This document shows positions 18,895 to 28,231 of a stretch of 64,000 bases of DNA, in pieces. The DNA is from a bacterium (GTDB lineage: Bacteria; Bacillota; Bacilli; Lactobacillales; Streptococcaceae). The DNA is taken from positions 1 through 64,000 of the forward strand of contig CAJNCS010000009.1 of assembly GCA_905221325.1 (NCBI GenBank). Reading direction: 5' to 3'. The notes beneath the pieces were generated by a model, which ran no database searches, was not told the DNA's origin, and was given only the letters and a program-made list of their open reading frames with translations. How positions within the stretch are numbered: the first letter of the stretch is position 1; the number at the start of each line of letters is the position of its first letter. Position numbers and translations under genes: made by a program.

Positions 18895-19333
18895 GATAGA
18901 TGAACTCCCTTTCTAAACCATTTTGAAATTGGAAACGAAAGCGAACCAATTGATTTTCCTCTGTAATTTGAGCTGATTTAAGTCCATAAACCATAGGTTG
19001 GTAGCCCCGTCCGCTGGTATCCGTTTTTCGAAAATCATCCGATTTAGACTTACCTATAGAGATATCCTTACCATCCTGTTTCATGTAGAGGCGATTACCT
19101 TCCACCTTTTCAAACTGCGAACGCTCTAGCTCTGTCTCCAATTGATCCACAAACAAGAGCCACTCCTTTTGCTCGCTTTGCTGCTGGTAACGAACTTCTG
19201 AAATGAGGAGCTGACTCATAGCCTGAAAGAGGAGCAAGCCTCCGCTAATGACGATAAGGGCAATCAGAGATTCTAAAAGAGTGAACGCTCTTACCTTACT
19301 GCTCTTTAAGGTCGAGTAACTTCTCTGAACCAT
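18872..19333 (-). CDS. comGF: Competence pilus minor pilin ComGF (CglF)
   Basis: A 153-residue pseudopilin-like protein with the prepilin cleavage/insertion motif [19 protein letters not shown] near residues 14-32. The frame stays open ten codons further upstream, but the ATG at 19333 (MVQRSY) matches the family start. It overlaps comGE and comGG at its two ends. Minor pilin of the DNA-uptake pilus. Confidence 0.9.
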   Translation of the reverse strand: MVQRSYSTLKSSKVRAFTLLESLIALIVISGGLLLFQAMSQLLISEVRYQQQSEQKEWLLFVDQLETELERSQFEKVEGNRLYMKQDGKDISIGKSKSDDFRKTDTSGRGYQPMVYGLKSAQITEENQLVRFRFQFQNGLEREFIYRVEKAKS

Positions 19334-19598
19334 GATAGACCTCCACTCCCTTTTCACTAGCAAACACCTGAATCTCCACTCCGTTTATGTTTACCTGATT
19401 TTGACCTGTCTGCAGAGCCATCTTAGCCGCACGTAAGACTTCCTCTTTTTGCAAGATTTCTGCCTCTTCTTGTCTATTTTTTTGAATTTGTCCCAAAAGA
19501 AGGGTCGCAATGCTGGCAAACACTGCCAAAGCTACTACTGCTTCTAGTAAGATTACTGCCTTAATTCTTTGTTTCCTTAGTGCGTTTAATTTTTCCAT
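19296..19598 (-). CDS. comGE: Competence pilus minor pilin ComGE (CglE)
   Basis: A 100-residue minor pilin with a hydrophobic N-terminal helix containing the conserved Glu ([19 protein letters not shown]) and a small soluble domain. Overlaps comGD by 38 nt and comGF by 38 nt. Role is assembly or tip of the transformation pilus. Confidence 0.9.
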   Translation of the reverse strand: MEKLNALRKQRIKAVILLEAVVALAVFASIATLLLGQIQKNRQEEAEILQKEEVLRAAKMALQTGQNQVNINGVEIQVFASEKGVEVYHGSEKLLDLKEQ

Positions 19599-19995
19599 TT
19601 CCTAGATATAATTGATAGCGAATCGCTCCTTTGCTGGTCTGAAATTCAACCTTAGCCAGGGACGAATTGCCCCCAGCTCGGTCAAATATAATGCTTTGTC
19701 CTGATGGCGCCTGAATTCCTTTAGGAACGGTCAAGTTTTGACTGCCATTGCTGATCGTCTGTCCATCTAAGTTCAGACTGGTTTTTTGCTGACTAGCAAC
19801 ACTGCGTTTTTGCGTTTCCCTATAGAGTTCTTCAAACTCCATAAAGAAAATCTGCTCTTCCACCGCTGCAAAACTGGACTGAACTGAGCCGGACAAGCCC
19901 AAAGCAAGGATACTCACAAGTCCCAAAACCAAGAGACTTTCCAGCATAGTAAAGGCCTTAATCTGCAACGGTTTGGCTTGTTTTTTGTTTTGCAT
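19561..19995 (-). CDS. comGD: Competence pilus minor pilin ComGD (CglD)
   Basis: A 144-residue minor pilin with the prepilin motif IKAFTMLESLLVLGLVSI near residues 13-30. The open frame runs 52 codons further upstream inside comGC, but that stretch is a shadow of comGC; the ATG at 19995 gives the family start. The Shine-Dalgarno is weak, fitting coupling to comGC translation. A downstream start giving MIKAF-like N-terminus is not available here. Confidence 0.88.
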   Translation of the reverse strand: MQNKKQAKPLQIKAFTMLESLLVLGLVSILALGLSGSVQSSFAAVEEQIFFMEFEELYRETQKRSVASQQKTSLNLDGQTISNGSQNLTVPKGIQAPSGQSIIFDRAGGNSSLAKVEFQTSKGAIRYQLYLGNGKIKRTKETKN

Positions 19996-20281
19996 GGTAG
20001 TCTTTATAAGCTTTAGCTTGCTCAGCTGTGATACGACCGTCCGCTTGTAATTTGCTAAGGCTGGCATCATCATTTTTATCCAAACGATAGAGTTCTGCCT
20101 GGCTTTCCACAACCTTAACAACAGCAGCTTTTCCTTTGTCATCGACGGCATCCTTTTGCTTGGTCAAATTGGGCACAAAGAGCAAGAGAAGAACGCTGAT
20201 GATTAAAAGGACGACTAGCATTTCTACCAAAGTGAAAGCTTTAACCTTAGCTTTTTTTAGTTTTGTCATGAATTTTTTCAT
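19958..20281 (-). CDS. comGC: Major competence pilin ComGC (CglC)
   Basis: A 107-residue major subunit of the type IV-like transformation pilus that captures extracellular DNA. Basic leader, prepilin peptidase site and hydrophobic helix read VKAFTLVEMLVVLLIISVL, with Glu5 of the mature pilin present. Mature body is short and helical with a charged end. It follows comGB by one base and overlaps comGD. Processing requires the prepilin peptidase ComC, not in this window. Confidence 0.95.
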   Translation of the reverse strand: MKKFMTKLKKAKVKAFTLVEMLVVLLIISVLLLLFVPNLTKQKDAVDDKGKAAVVKVVESQAELYRLDKNDDASLSKLQADGRITAEQAKAYKDYHAKQKTSQTVAD

Positions 20282-20282
20282 T

Positions 20283-21299
20283 TTAAAAATTTACCTCCAT
20301 ATTTTGATACATGGGCATAAGCATTGCCGCATAAAGTAAAACGATAATCAGAGCCACAAAGATAAAAACCAGTGGCTGTACTAAGTTCATGGTACGATTA
20401 ACTCGGGTAAAAAAGGCTTCCCAAGTTTTTTCAGCATAGATTTCCAACTCACTCCCCAGCTTGGACTTGACTTCCCCATACTCGATGATAAGACTCAACT
20501 CCTTTTTAAAGAAAGGATAGGTCGCTATGGTTTGAGAAAATTCGCGGCCATTTTGCAGGGCTTGAGCCAAATCTTGACCGATTTCTTTAAAGAGCTGGGA
20601 ACCCTGTTCCTGCATGATCTGAAAAATCTGCGTCAGCTCCATTCCCTGTGAAATCATATTGCCCCATTCACGCGCATAATAAGCTGTCAGATAAGTCTGG
20701 GCAAAGATTCCTAGAAAGGGAATCCGTGCTAACATCGAGAAGATCCGCATCTTAGAACTTCTTTTGTAGAAAGTGAAAGCTAAAAGTAAAGATAGTGAGC
20801 AAACCAACACTAGTCCCAGAAATATTTGTGGCAGATTACCGATGATTTGAGTAGCAATATTGCTACTATCTAGTTGGGGTAGCAGGTAGTTGCGCAAGCC
20901 TAACATGATTAGCAGGAGAAATCCTAGCAAAATCAAGGGATAGGTCGCCACTTCGATTAACTTTTTCTTGACCTTGGCCAGATTGTCCAGATATTCTTCT
21001 ATCTTTTCTAAACTCAGGTGGAGATTCCCGTGAACTTCAGCCAGGGATAGCTGGGTCACAATGGCACTTGAAAAACCCAAACTTTCCATCATTTCTGAGA
21101 AAGATTTCCCCTGAGACAAGCCTTGGTGCATCTGTGTCACATAGTCCTTTTCCAGCAAGGCACTTCTACCCAAGAAAGAAATAATTTCCACCAAGTGAAA
21201 GCCACTGGAGAAGAGGTTATTAAACAGAGTGATGATTTTCTTTTGCTTAGCTGTAGCTAATTTTTTCCGTTTCAGCCTGAAGACTTGTGATATGTCCAT
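20283..21299 (-). CDS. comGB: Competence pilus platform protein ComGB (CglB)
   Basis: A 338-residue polytopic GspF/PilC-family membrane protein on which pilin subunits are assembled. It has three main hydrophobic spans (near PLILLGFLLLIMLGL, IFLGLVLVCSLSLLLAF and PLVFIFVALIIVLLYAAML) and two repeated cytoplasmic domains. The start MDISQVF at 21299 is used; an in-frame extension of 25 codons overlaps comGA and is not typical of the family. Overlaps comGA by 53 nt. Confidence 0.92.
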   Translation of the reverse strand: MDISQVFRLKRKKLATAKQKKIITLFNNLFSSGFHLVEIISFLGRSALLEKDYVTQMHQGLSQGKSFSEMMESLGFSSAIVTQLSLAEVHGNLHLSLEKIEEYLDNLAKVKKKLIEVATYPLILLGFLLLIMLGLRNYLLPQLDSSNIATQIIGNLPQIFLGLVLVCSLSLLLAFTFYKRSSKMRIFSMLARIPFLGIFAQTYLTAYYAREWGNMISQGMELTQIFQIMQEQGSQLFKEIGQDLAQALQNGREFSQTIATYPFFKKELSLIIEYGEVKSKLGSELEIYAEKTWEAFFTRVNRTMNLVQPLVFIFVALIIVLLYAAMLMPMYQNMEVNF

Positions 21300-22188
21300 C
21301 TTTAAGAAGCCGGTCAATCTGCTCATTCCAGCTAGTTGGCTGGTGGTCTTGATAGTTTTGGTTTGCAAAGTCAATGATTCCTCCTCCCCCGATTAATCTC
21401 TGGTAGCAGACGCCTTGTAGGACAACTGCTAGTTCCTCCTCCGTCACACCTAACTCCAGAAGGCGTTCATAAACACCTCGAATACTCTTGGCATGAATGG
21501 TTGAAAAGACTGTCGCACCTGTCAGACTGGCTCTAACCACTGCACGCGCCGTCTCGCTGTCCCGAATTTCACCTATAATCAAGAGATCCGGTCGATGTCG
21601 GAGAGACAGTTTGATCAGATTTTCATAGGTCAATCCAATCGCCTCATTCAACTGCAACTGAAGCATGTCTTCCTGCTTGATCTCGACCGGATCTTCAATA
21701 GACATAACCTGCTGTCCCTTAAAAAGAGATTTGGCTAATTCGTGCATCAAGGTCGTCTTGCCACTGCCGACTGGACCTGCAAAAAGGTAGAGGCCCCTTT
21801 GCCTGTATTGCTTGCCCAGTTCTTCAATATCCTGAAACCAGAAATGCAGGTTCTGCTCCTCATCGTGCAACAAACGAATGACCAAGCTCTCATGTCCCCG
21901 ATAATCTCCCACGGTGGACAAACGCAGTGATGAAACCTTTTCGTCATACTGATAATCACAAGAACCCAGCTGACTGCGACGCTTTTCTCCTACATTCATC
22001 CCAGCCACAAACTTGAAATGACTAATCACAGCAGCAAATTTTTCAAAATCATAACAACCGATTTTACATCTTTCGTCTCCCACTCTCATATGGAGTTCAT
22101 ACGCATCTAATTTAGGAACAAAATAAATGTCTTGTGCACCTTTTCTCCTAGCCGAACGAATGATCTCTTGTGCGATTTCTTGAACCAT
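21247..22188 (-). CDS. comGA: Competence pilus assembly ATPase ComGA (CglA)
   Basis: A 313-residue hexameric traffic ATPase (GspE/PilB family) that powers assembly of the transformation pilus. Walker A is GPVGSGKTTLMHELA near residue 138; Asp-box and Walker B are seen in DLLIIGEIRDSETARA, with the His-box at ATVFSTIHAKS. First gene of the seven-gene comG operon; Shine-Dalgarno GAGGAGG precedes the ATG and a Com-box lies about 20 nt upstream, so ComX from 138-611 should transcribe it. Confidence 0.95.
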   Translation of the reverse strand: MVQEIAQEIIRSARRKGAQDIYFVPKLDAYELHMRVGDERCKIGCYDFEKFAAVISHFKFVAGMNVGEKRRSQLGSCDYQYDEKVSSLRLSTVGDYRGHESLVIRLLHDEEQNLHFWFQDIEELGKQYRQRGLYLFAGPVGSGKTTLMHELAKSLFKGQQVMSIEDPVEIKQEDMLQLQLNEAIGLTYENLIKLSLRHRPDLLIIGEIRDSETARAVVRASLTGATVFSTIHAKSIRGVYERLLELGVTEEELAVVLQGVCYQRLIGGGGIIDFANQNYQDHQPTSWNEQIDRLLKDGHITSLQAETEKISYS

Positions 22189-22208
22189 ACTTACCTCCTC
22201 ACCTATAC

Positions 22209-22216
22209 TATTCGAA
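22209..22216 (-). promoter_or_regulatory. Com-box (cin-box) promoter element of the comG operon
   Basis: The minus strand reads TTCGAATA, one base from the ComX consensus TACGAATA, preceded by a T-rich stretch. It is the -10-like element recognised by the competence sigma factor and sits 21-28 nt before comGA. Confidence 0.85.
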
Positions 22217-22231
22217 AAAATTGGAAAAAAT

Positions 22232-22259
22232 AAAAAGCAACTTTTAAAAGTTACTTTTT
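22232..22259. terminator. Bidirectional terminator between the DUF1033 gene and comGA
   Basis: AAAAAGCAACTTTT/AAAAGTTACTTTTT forms a 14-bp stem (one mismatch) with T-runs on both strands. It ends the DUF1033 gene, whose stop it touches. Confidence 0.8.
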
Positions 22260-22623
22260 ATCTCCATTTCATGCGGCAAGAACGGTGTTTTTCTTGACCT
22301 GTTTGTTTTTCGTAGCCTGGACGTAGCTTTTCATCGGGGATGACTTGCTCATCCTGTAAAAGAGCCAAAGAATGATACTGCTGCAAGTACTCATCACACT
22401 CATCACACCAGCGTTTATCAGCAGGATCCCAAAAAATAGTCATCAAATCGCTCCGACTCTTATAAAGAGGATTCTTCTTTTCCAGCTCAAACCAGCATGA
22501 TTTATAATATTTTAGAGCATCATAATACTTGTCAAAAGATTGACTCATGATGACATCTTTTTCCCAACCTTCTATGAACCACCACGGTTCAAAATCCCCA
22601 TACATTTCTATAACACGATACAT
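22258..22623 (-). CDS. DUF1033 family protein
   Basis: A 121-residue small cytoplasmic protein that starts MYRVIEMYGDFEPWWF and contains a CxECDEYLQQYHSL segment; these are features of the streptococcal DUF1033 family, common next to comG. The ATG at 22623 has AAAGGAAG upstream and is preferred to a frame extension of 26 codons. Function unknown. Cys residues (WCDEC) could bind metal, which is conjecture. Confidence 0.85.
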   Translation of the reverse strand: MYRVIEMYGDFEPWWFIEGWEKDVIMSQSFDKYYDALKYYKSCWFELEKKNPLYKSRSDLMTIFWDPADKRWCDECDEYLQQYHSLALLQDEQVIPDEKLRPGYEKQTGQEKHRSCRMKWR

Positions 22624-22733
22624 TTTCACTACTTCCTTTGTACCGTATATTATAACGAATTTTCTAGAACAATGAAAGGATTTTGCTTCATTATAGAACA
22701 ATCCTCTAGCTTTCTGAAGATACCTCTAAATAG

Positions 22734-22766
22734 AAAAGCAAAGGCTGAGTCATCACAGCCTCTGCT
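22734..22766 (-). terminator. Terminator of nagA
   Basis: On the minus strand AGCAGAGGCTG ... CAGCCTTTGCT is followed by TTTTC; one G-U pair in an 11-bp stem, 6 nt past the nagA stop. Confidence 0.85.
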
Positions 22767-22771
22767 TTTTA

Positions 22772-23923
22772 CTATGCTTGATAACGTTTCACACCATCTA
22801 GGTAGGTTGCTACCAATTCCAAATCTTTATCTAGAACGATAAAGTCAGCGTCATAACCTTCACGGATTTGACCACAGACATCGTCAATGTGAACAGATTT
22901 TGCTGGGTTGAGGCTGGCCATCATGACTGCTTCATGCGGATTCGCAATTCCCCATTCGACCACATTCTTCAAACCATCTTTGAGTTTGAGGATAGAACCT
23001 GCCAAATTGCCTGTCGATTTGAGGCGTGCAGTTCCATTGGCAACCACTACTGGGAATTCTCCCAACATGTAATCACCGTCTTCCAAGCCACCAGCTGTCA
23101 TACAGTCTGTGATAAGGGCAATATTTTCAGTTCCTTTTTGTTTGAGCAAAATATCACAGGCCTTTGGATCTACGTGGTGACCGTCACAAATCAATTCTGC
23201 ATAGGTATGAGGCAATTCATACATGGCTCCCACCATACCGAGCTCACGGTGAGTCAACCCACGCATTCCATTGTAGGCATGTACCCAAACACTTGCTCCA
23301 GCATCGACTGCTTTTTTAGCTTCATCAAATGTCGCATTGGAGTGTCCAAGAGCAACGGTCACACCTTCGCCCGTAATCGTACGAACAAAGTCTTCTACAC
23401 CTTCACGTTCTGGCGCAAGGGCGATTTTATTGAGCAAGCCATTTGCTGCTTTTTGCCAAGCACGAAACTCATCCATACGAGGGTCTTTCATGTAGGCAGG
23501 GTTTTGAGCTCCCTTGTATTTCTCTGTGAAATAAGGCCCTTCAAAATAGATTCCCCGAATCTTAGCTCCACTTGCTTCCTGATAACGAGCACCGATATTT
23601 TCTGTTACCGCAAGCAATTGCTCATAAGATGAGGTCAAAGTTGTCGGCAAGAAGCTCGTTACTCCCATGCTGAGGAGCCCTTCACTCATGGTATGAAGGG
23701 TTCCTTCGATGTTATTGTCCATGACATCCACACCACCAAATCCATGAATGTGGGTATCCACAAGTCCTGGAGCAATGCTGTAGCCTGTATAGTCAATGAT
23801 GTCAGCGCCTTCAGGAATCTCTTCCACATGCTTTCCAAACTTACCATCCACAAGTTCCAAGTAGCCGCCACGACGAACTCCGTGTGGGTAGAAAAACTGA
23901 TCCGCTTTAATATAATTAGGCAT
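22772..23923 (-). CDS. nagA: N-acetylglucosamine-6-phosphate deacetylase
   Basis: A 383-residue amidohydrolase that converts GlcNAc-6-P to glucosamine-6-P and acetate, feeding cell-wall synthesis or glycolysis. It contains the metal-site motif GLVDTHIHGFGGVD near residue 54, ALGHSNATFDEAKKA, WVHAYNGMRGLTHRE and the catalytic Asp in LITDCMTAGGLEDG. Length is typical. Shine-Dalgarno AAGGAGG precedes the ATG. A NagR-type operator lies about 80 nt upstream. Confidence 0.96.
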   Translation of the reverse strand: MPNYIKADQFFYPHGVRRGGYLELVDGKFGKHVEEIPEGADIIDYTGYSIAPGLVDTHIHGFGGVDVMDNNIEGTLHTMSEGLLSMGVTSFLPTTLTSSYEQLLAVTENIGARYQEASGAKIRGIYFEGPYFTEKYKGAQNPAYMKDPRMDEFRAWQKAANGLLNKIALAPEREGVEDFVRTITGEGVTVALGHSNATFDEAKKAVDAGASVWVHAYNGMRGLTHRELGMVGAMYELPHTYAELICDGHHVDPKACDILLKQKGTENIALITDCMTAGGLEDGDYMLGEFPVVVANGTARLKSTGNLAGSILKLKDGLKNVVEWGIANPHEAVMMASLNPAKSVHIDDVCGQIREGYDADFIVLDKDLELVATYLDGVKRYQA

Positions 23924-23999
23924 AATGATAACCTCCTTGATAGATTGATTCTAGAATTTATTATGTCAATTACATTATAAACCTTTCTTTTTCATTTGT

Positions 24000-24018
24000 A
24001 AATGGTATAGACCTATTT
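24000..24018. promoter_or_regulatory. NagR/YvoA-type operator upstream of nagA
   Basis: AAATGGTATAGACCTATTT closely fits the streptococcal and bacillar GntR-family NagR site (core GGTATAGACC). It lies about 80 nt upstream of nagA, next to a TATAAT-like -10 on the minus strand. The regulator gene is not in the window. Confidence 0.7.
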
Positions 24019-24032
24019 TCTAGAGATATTTT

Positions 24033-24059
24033 AAAAGAGCTGGATTTCTCCAACTCTTT
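24033..24059 (-). terminator. Terminator of the acyltransferase gene
   Basis: On the minus strand AAAGAGTTGGA-gaaa-TCCAGCTCTTTT with one G-U pair, right after the stop at 24064. Confidence 0.85.
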
Positions 24060-24063
24060 GATC

Positions 24064-25881
24064 TTATTTTGATTTCACAGGCAGTTCTTGAGCAGCCTTA
24101 ACAGCAGCTGCAATCGTCTCTGCGTAAAGTTTAGCACCTTCTTCAATCATGTTGCTATCATTTCCAAAGTGGACTTGGTCGGTTCCAGCCCAGATTTCAG
24201 GGTGTTCCTTAGCAACCTTATTCCAGTCAGCGATGCTCACATACGGATTCTTTTCTGCTAATTCCCGCGCATAAGTCGCATACTGCTCAACTGATTTGTA
24301 AGTCTCCTTGCTCTTGTCACCTTCATAAGGAGTTACAAGAATCAGATGGTGGCCTTTGGGAAGATTTTTAACTATCGTATCTAAGTCATCTTTATAATTC
24401 TCTGGTCCGTTTACACCCGTTGCAATGACAACTGTTTTTAGAAGTACCTTGTTCTGGCTGTTATTGAGCATGATGTCATTGGCTTGCTTGGTCGTTCGAC
24501 TAACTTGGGCATTGATATTTGCTTCAGGAAGCGTCTCTTGCAAGGCTGTATTGGCTCGTAAGGCTACAGAATCTCCAATCAAGGTGGTTCCCTCAGAAAT
24601 TCCAAGTCGGCTAGCCTCTGCTTGCTCAGCCAATTTCTTCATCTGATCCAAGTTGGTCTGGGCTTGCTTGAAACCATTGACCATCAAGTCTGTCTCAAAA
24701 GCTCCAACTTGAGGAGCCACAGTTATGATAATCAAGGTAATCAAGGTAAGAATGCCAGCACCACCAGCACTAATTGGTTTAATATGAGGCAATCGACTAA
24801 TCTTCCGTATTAAAGGATTGGATTTACCGGCAATCAATGGCTCAATAATATAGAAGGATAGGATAGCAAAGAAATAAGAAAAGATGATTGTCAGAATAAC
24901 AGCAGGCAAATTACTCATCAACTGAGAAAAGATAATATAAAAAGGCCAGTGAAAGAGATAAACCGCATAGCTGGTATCCGCTAAAAATGTGATTATCCGT
25001 GGTTCTTGTATCTCAGACGTTTTCTCATGCAAGACACGCGCAGCAAAAATCATGATCACGGCCGCTAAACTTGCCAGTACGAAACCAAATAAATAAGCGA
25101 ATAAGTAAGTAAACTTGACAAAGAAAGTCAAGAGTACTAATACCAAGAGACCTGCAGCAAACACCAGTAGGTTCTGACGAAGATCCCACGTCCGATCAAA
25201 TTGCCTTACTAAATCGCTCGTCTGACGAACCCCCACAACTGTCGCTAAAATGCTTCCTAAAAAGAAGGGATAGACATGGGTCAAACTTGAAAAGTAGACA
25301 GATGAATAGGAACTAGCTATTAGACTGCCAATAAACATGGAGAAAAAGCTAATGATGAAAGCTCCCGCAGAAAGGAGAAAGACCATCCCTCTCAATTGGC
25401 TACTAGATTTTGAACGTTTCGATAAGAACCAAACCGCTAAGCCCCAAAGGATGTAGTAGTGAACCTCAACAGCTAGACTCCAGTTGTGAACAAAGAGATG
25501 CGGAATGAACTGGGATTCATAACTTCCCCCTGTTAACATTTCGTAGAAGTTGGTCATAAAACCGAGAACTCCAGCAATCTGGCCACCAATGCCAGCGACA
25601 TAGTCTTGACGAACCAAGAAAGTAAAAGGCATGGTCACCAGAACCATCAGCACCACAGGTGGCACGATCCGATAAAACCGTCTCTTAAAAAAGCCCAGCA
25701 AATCAATCTGGCTTTTCTTTCCAAACTCTTCTAAAAGGAGGGAGGTAATCAAGAATCCTGAAAAAGTGAAAAAGACATCTACCCCAAAGAAGCCTCCAGG
25801 AAAGATTGTTTGAAAGAAGTGGTACAAGAGCACCAAAAGTAAACCTGTAATCCTAATCAAGGAAAACCATTTAATACGCAT
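24064..25881 (-). CDS. OatA-like acyltransferase (acyltransferase-3 plus SGNH domains)
   Basis: A 605-residue membrane enzyme. Residues 1 to about 370 form an acyltransferase-3 domain with ten or more spans, beginning RITGLLLVLLYHFFQTIFPG with the conserved His and a FGVDVFFTFSGFLI segment. Residues about 430-605 are an extracellular SGNH-hydrolase-like domain with the GDSVAL block, GVNGPEN block III and the catalytic DxxH as DQVHFG. This architecture is that of peptidoglycan O-acetyltransferases (OatA/Adr), which add acetyl to MurNAc and give lysozyme resistance. Another sugar acceptor cannot be excluded. Monocistronic, with its own terminator. Confidence 0.85.
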   Translation of the reverse strand: MRIKWFSLIRITGLLLVLLYHFFQTIFPGGFFGVDVFFTFSGFLITSLLLEEFGKKSQIDLLGFFKRRFYRIVPPVVLMVLVTMPFTFLVRQDYVAGIGGQIAGVLGFMTNFYEMLTGGSYESQFIPHLFVHNWSLAVEVHYYILWGLAVWFLSKRSKSSSQLRGMVFLLSAGAFIISFFSMFIGSLIASSYSSVYFSSLTHVYPFFLGSILATVVGVRQTSDLVRQFDRTWDLRQNLLVFAAGLLVLVLLTFFVKFTYLFAYLFGFVLASLAAVIMIFAARVLHEKTSEIQEPRIITFLADTSYAVYLFHWPFYIIFSQLMSNLPAVILTIIFSYFFAILSFYIIEPLIAGKSNPLIRKISRLPHIKPISAGGAGILTLITLIIITVAPQVGAFETDLMVNGFKQAQTNLDQMKKLAEQAEASRLGISEGTTLIGDSVALRANTALQETLPEANINAQVSRTTKQANDIMLNNSQNKVLLKTVVIATGVNGPENYKDDLDTIVKNLPKGHHLILVTPYEGDKSKETYKSVEQYATYARELAEKNPYVSIADWNKVAKEHPEIWAGTDQVHFGNDSNMIEEGAKLYAETIAAAVKAAQELPVKSK

Positions 25882-25965
25882 ACGAGTTTATTCCCCACTC
25901 AATTAGATCTTAAAAACATCTAATTTTTATTCCATAATACACCTTATTTTATCAAAAAAAGAAGA

Positions 25966-25993
25966 AAAATCCTAAGAGAAAACTTAGGATTTT
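25966..25993 (-). terminator. Terminator of tgt
   Basis: On the minus strand AAAATCCTAAG-ttttct-CTTAGGATTTTT lies 20 nt after the tgt stop. Near-perfect 11-bp stem. Confidence 0.9.
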
Positions 25994-26012
25994 GGCATTC
26001 TAATTTTACACT

Positions 26013-27158
<1,146 letters not shown>

Positions 27159-27455
27159 CTACCTCCGAAGCTGGGAAAGACAGTCCCAGTTCATACTTTG
27201 TGCCCAAAGGCATACTGTATGATTTTATCAAAAAAACTAGGAACTGTCACGAACTATGGTATAAGTGACAAATGTTTACCAATGCTTTCTGTTGCTTATC
27301 AATAGTTGAGTTTTTGCTTATTTTTATTTAAAATCATTTCCGTTGATTTTCGTCATTTTTTTAAATCGTATTCATCTTCGTATTCATTTTCATACTCACC
27401 TTTGCCCGTATAGTTGAGAAGGCTGCAATTTAGTTCTAATAGTTTACAAAAGAAT

Positions 27456-27480
27456 CAGTGAGTAATGTCACTGTTTTTTT
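27456..27480 (+). terminator. Plus-strand terminator-like hairpin with no gene before it
   Basis: CAGTGA-gtaatg-TCACTG followed by seven T. The nearest upstream gene on this strand is absent (tgt is on the other strand), so it may be a relic or end a small RNA. Confidence 0.6.
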
Positions 27481-27613
27481 CTTTATCTTAAAAGGAGTAC
27501 TACTTTCAGGAAGACACCTGATTGGGTGACTTCTTTAGGGAGATTATTATGAAAAAGTTAAAATAAAATCTTATTAAATCAACACTCTTGGAGGGTGTCC
27601 CTTCCAACTCCCC

Positions 27614-27640
27614 GACCTCTGGACAAGGTCTATTTTTTTT
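27614..27640 (+). terminator. Plus-strand terminator
   Basis: GACCT-ctggaca-AGGTC followed by TATTTTTTTT. It insulates the cassette promoter at 27672 from upstream transcription. Confidence 0.65.
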
Positions 27641-27671
27641 GAAAAAAAGTAAAAAAACTTTATCAAAACGC

Positions 27672-27700
27672 TTGACTTCCACGGTGTACCGTGATATAAT
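27672..27700 (+). promoter_or_regulatory. Promoter with palindromic operator in its spacer
   Basis: TTGACT, a 17-nt spacer and TATAAT form a near-consensus promoter. The spacer contains the perfect 14-bp palindrome CACGGTGTACCGTG (27680-27693), a natural place for a repressor dimer to block polymerase. It drives the three small plus-strand ORFs that follow. Confidence 0.85.
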
Positions 27701-27731
27701 ATAATCAAGATAAGGAAAGGAGGTGAGGAAG

Positions 27732-27881
27732 TTGAACAAAGAAGATTGGCTTAGGTTACTTGAGAAGGCGATAGACAATATCCCTGAAACAGTAACAGCT
27801 ATCGCAAGTCTGGTGACCGCAATAACGGTCGCAAGGCAAAACAAAAAGCGTAAACCCAAGTTCCGGCAAAAGAAAAGGTAA
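27732..27881 (+). CDS. Small basic-tailed protein, 49 aa, first gene of the edge cassette
   Basis: Starts with TTG, preceded by AAAGGAGGTGAGG, a very strong Shine-Dalgarno. The product has an amphipathic N-terminal half (DWLRLLEKAIDNIPETV), a hydrophobic middle (TAIASLVTAITVA) and a strongly basic tail (KKRKPKFRQKKR). I do not recognise the family. The shape resembles small membrane-active or nucleic-acid-binding peptides. It is transcribed from the operator-containing promoter and followed by a strong hairpin at 27888-27918. Confidence 0.7.
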   Translation: MNKEDWLRLLEKAIDNIPETVTAIASLVTAITVARQNKKRKPKFRQKKR

Positions 27882-27887
27882 ACGCTA

Positions 27888-27922
27888 AGAGGTAGGGGCG
27901 AAAGCCCCTTACACCTCTATTT
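27888..27922 (+). terminator. Intercistronic GNRA-capped hairpin (attenuator or terminator)
   Basis: AGAGGT-A-GGGGC-GAAA-GCCCC-TTAC-ACCTCT followed by ATTTTAT. The stem is very stable with a GAAA tetraloop; the T-tract is only moderate, so it may reduce rather than stop transcription into the next two ORFs. Confidence 0.6.
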
Positions 27923-27946
27923 TATCAAATGAAAAGAGGAAAAGCA

Positions 27947-28021
27947 ATGGTTAGTGCAATAGCTATTTTTATAATTGTGATCAATGTATATATCTATCTA
28001 AAAAATAAAAAGGACAAATAA
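27947..28021 (+). CDS. 24-residue single-span peptide
   Basis: AGAGGAAAAGC precedes the ATG. The product is MVSAIAIFIIVINVYIYLKN followed by KKDK: one membrane helix and a short basic tail. That is the layout of small type I toxin and holin-like peptides, but similarity in layout is not proof. Its stop is one base from the start of the HTH gene, so the two are coupled. Confidence 0.55.
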   Translation: MVSAIAIFIIVINVYIYLKNKKDK

Positions 28022-28022
28022 T

Positions 28023-28202
28023 ATGAGAAAAGTTATTCAACAATTATTAGACAGTTCGATGTCTACATCTGCTATTTCGCAAGGCGCTGGAGTTCCATGG
28101 ACTACTGTTTCTGACCTTAGGAAAGGAAAAACAAGCATGGACAAAATGGCGCTTCTAACGGCAGAAAAGCTCTATGAATTTGCTACAGCTGATAAGCAGT
28201 GA
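28023..28202 (+). CDS. Small helix-turn-helix protein, 59 aa
   Basis: A compact DNA-binding domain (LDSSMSTSAISQGAGVPWTT as first helices and turn, then VSDLRKGKTSMDKMALLTAE). Short XRE-like proteins of this form occur widely in streptococcal mobile elements. It could be the repressor that reads the CACGGTGTACCGTG operator of its own promoter. A terminator overlaps the stop codon. Located between tgt and the endolysin, where temperate phages often carry lysogenic conversion genes. Confidence 0.75.
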   Translation: MRKVIQQLLDSSMSTSAISQGAGVPWTTVSDLRKGKTSMDKMALLTAEKLYEFATADKQ

Positions 28203-28222
28203 TTTCGGTCACTGCTTTTATT
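28194..28222 (+). terminator. Terminator of the edge cassette
   Basis: AAGCAGTGA-TTTCGG-TCACTGCTT followed by TTATT. A perfect 9-bp stem whose left arm contains the stop codon TGA. Confidence 0.85.
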
Positions 28223-28231
28223 ATTGCAAAC

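Noticed and set aside
19996..20151. 52-codon extension of ComGD
   Set aside because: It is the out-of-frame shadow of comGC and lacks a pilin signal.
27170..27188. preQ1 riboswitch before tgt
   Set aside because: A simple CTGGGA/TCCCAG hairpin is present but no H-type pseudoknot or A-rich tail typical of preQ1 aptamers is seen.
27353..27455. Minus-strand remnant calling itself a gene
   Set aside because: About 33 codons with a plausible acidic tail but no start; kept only as part of the junction note.
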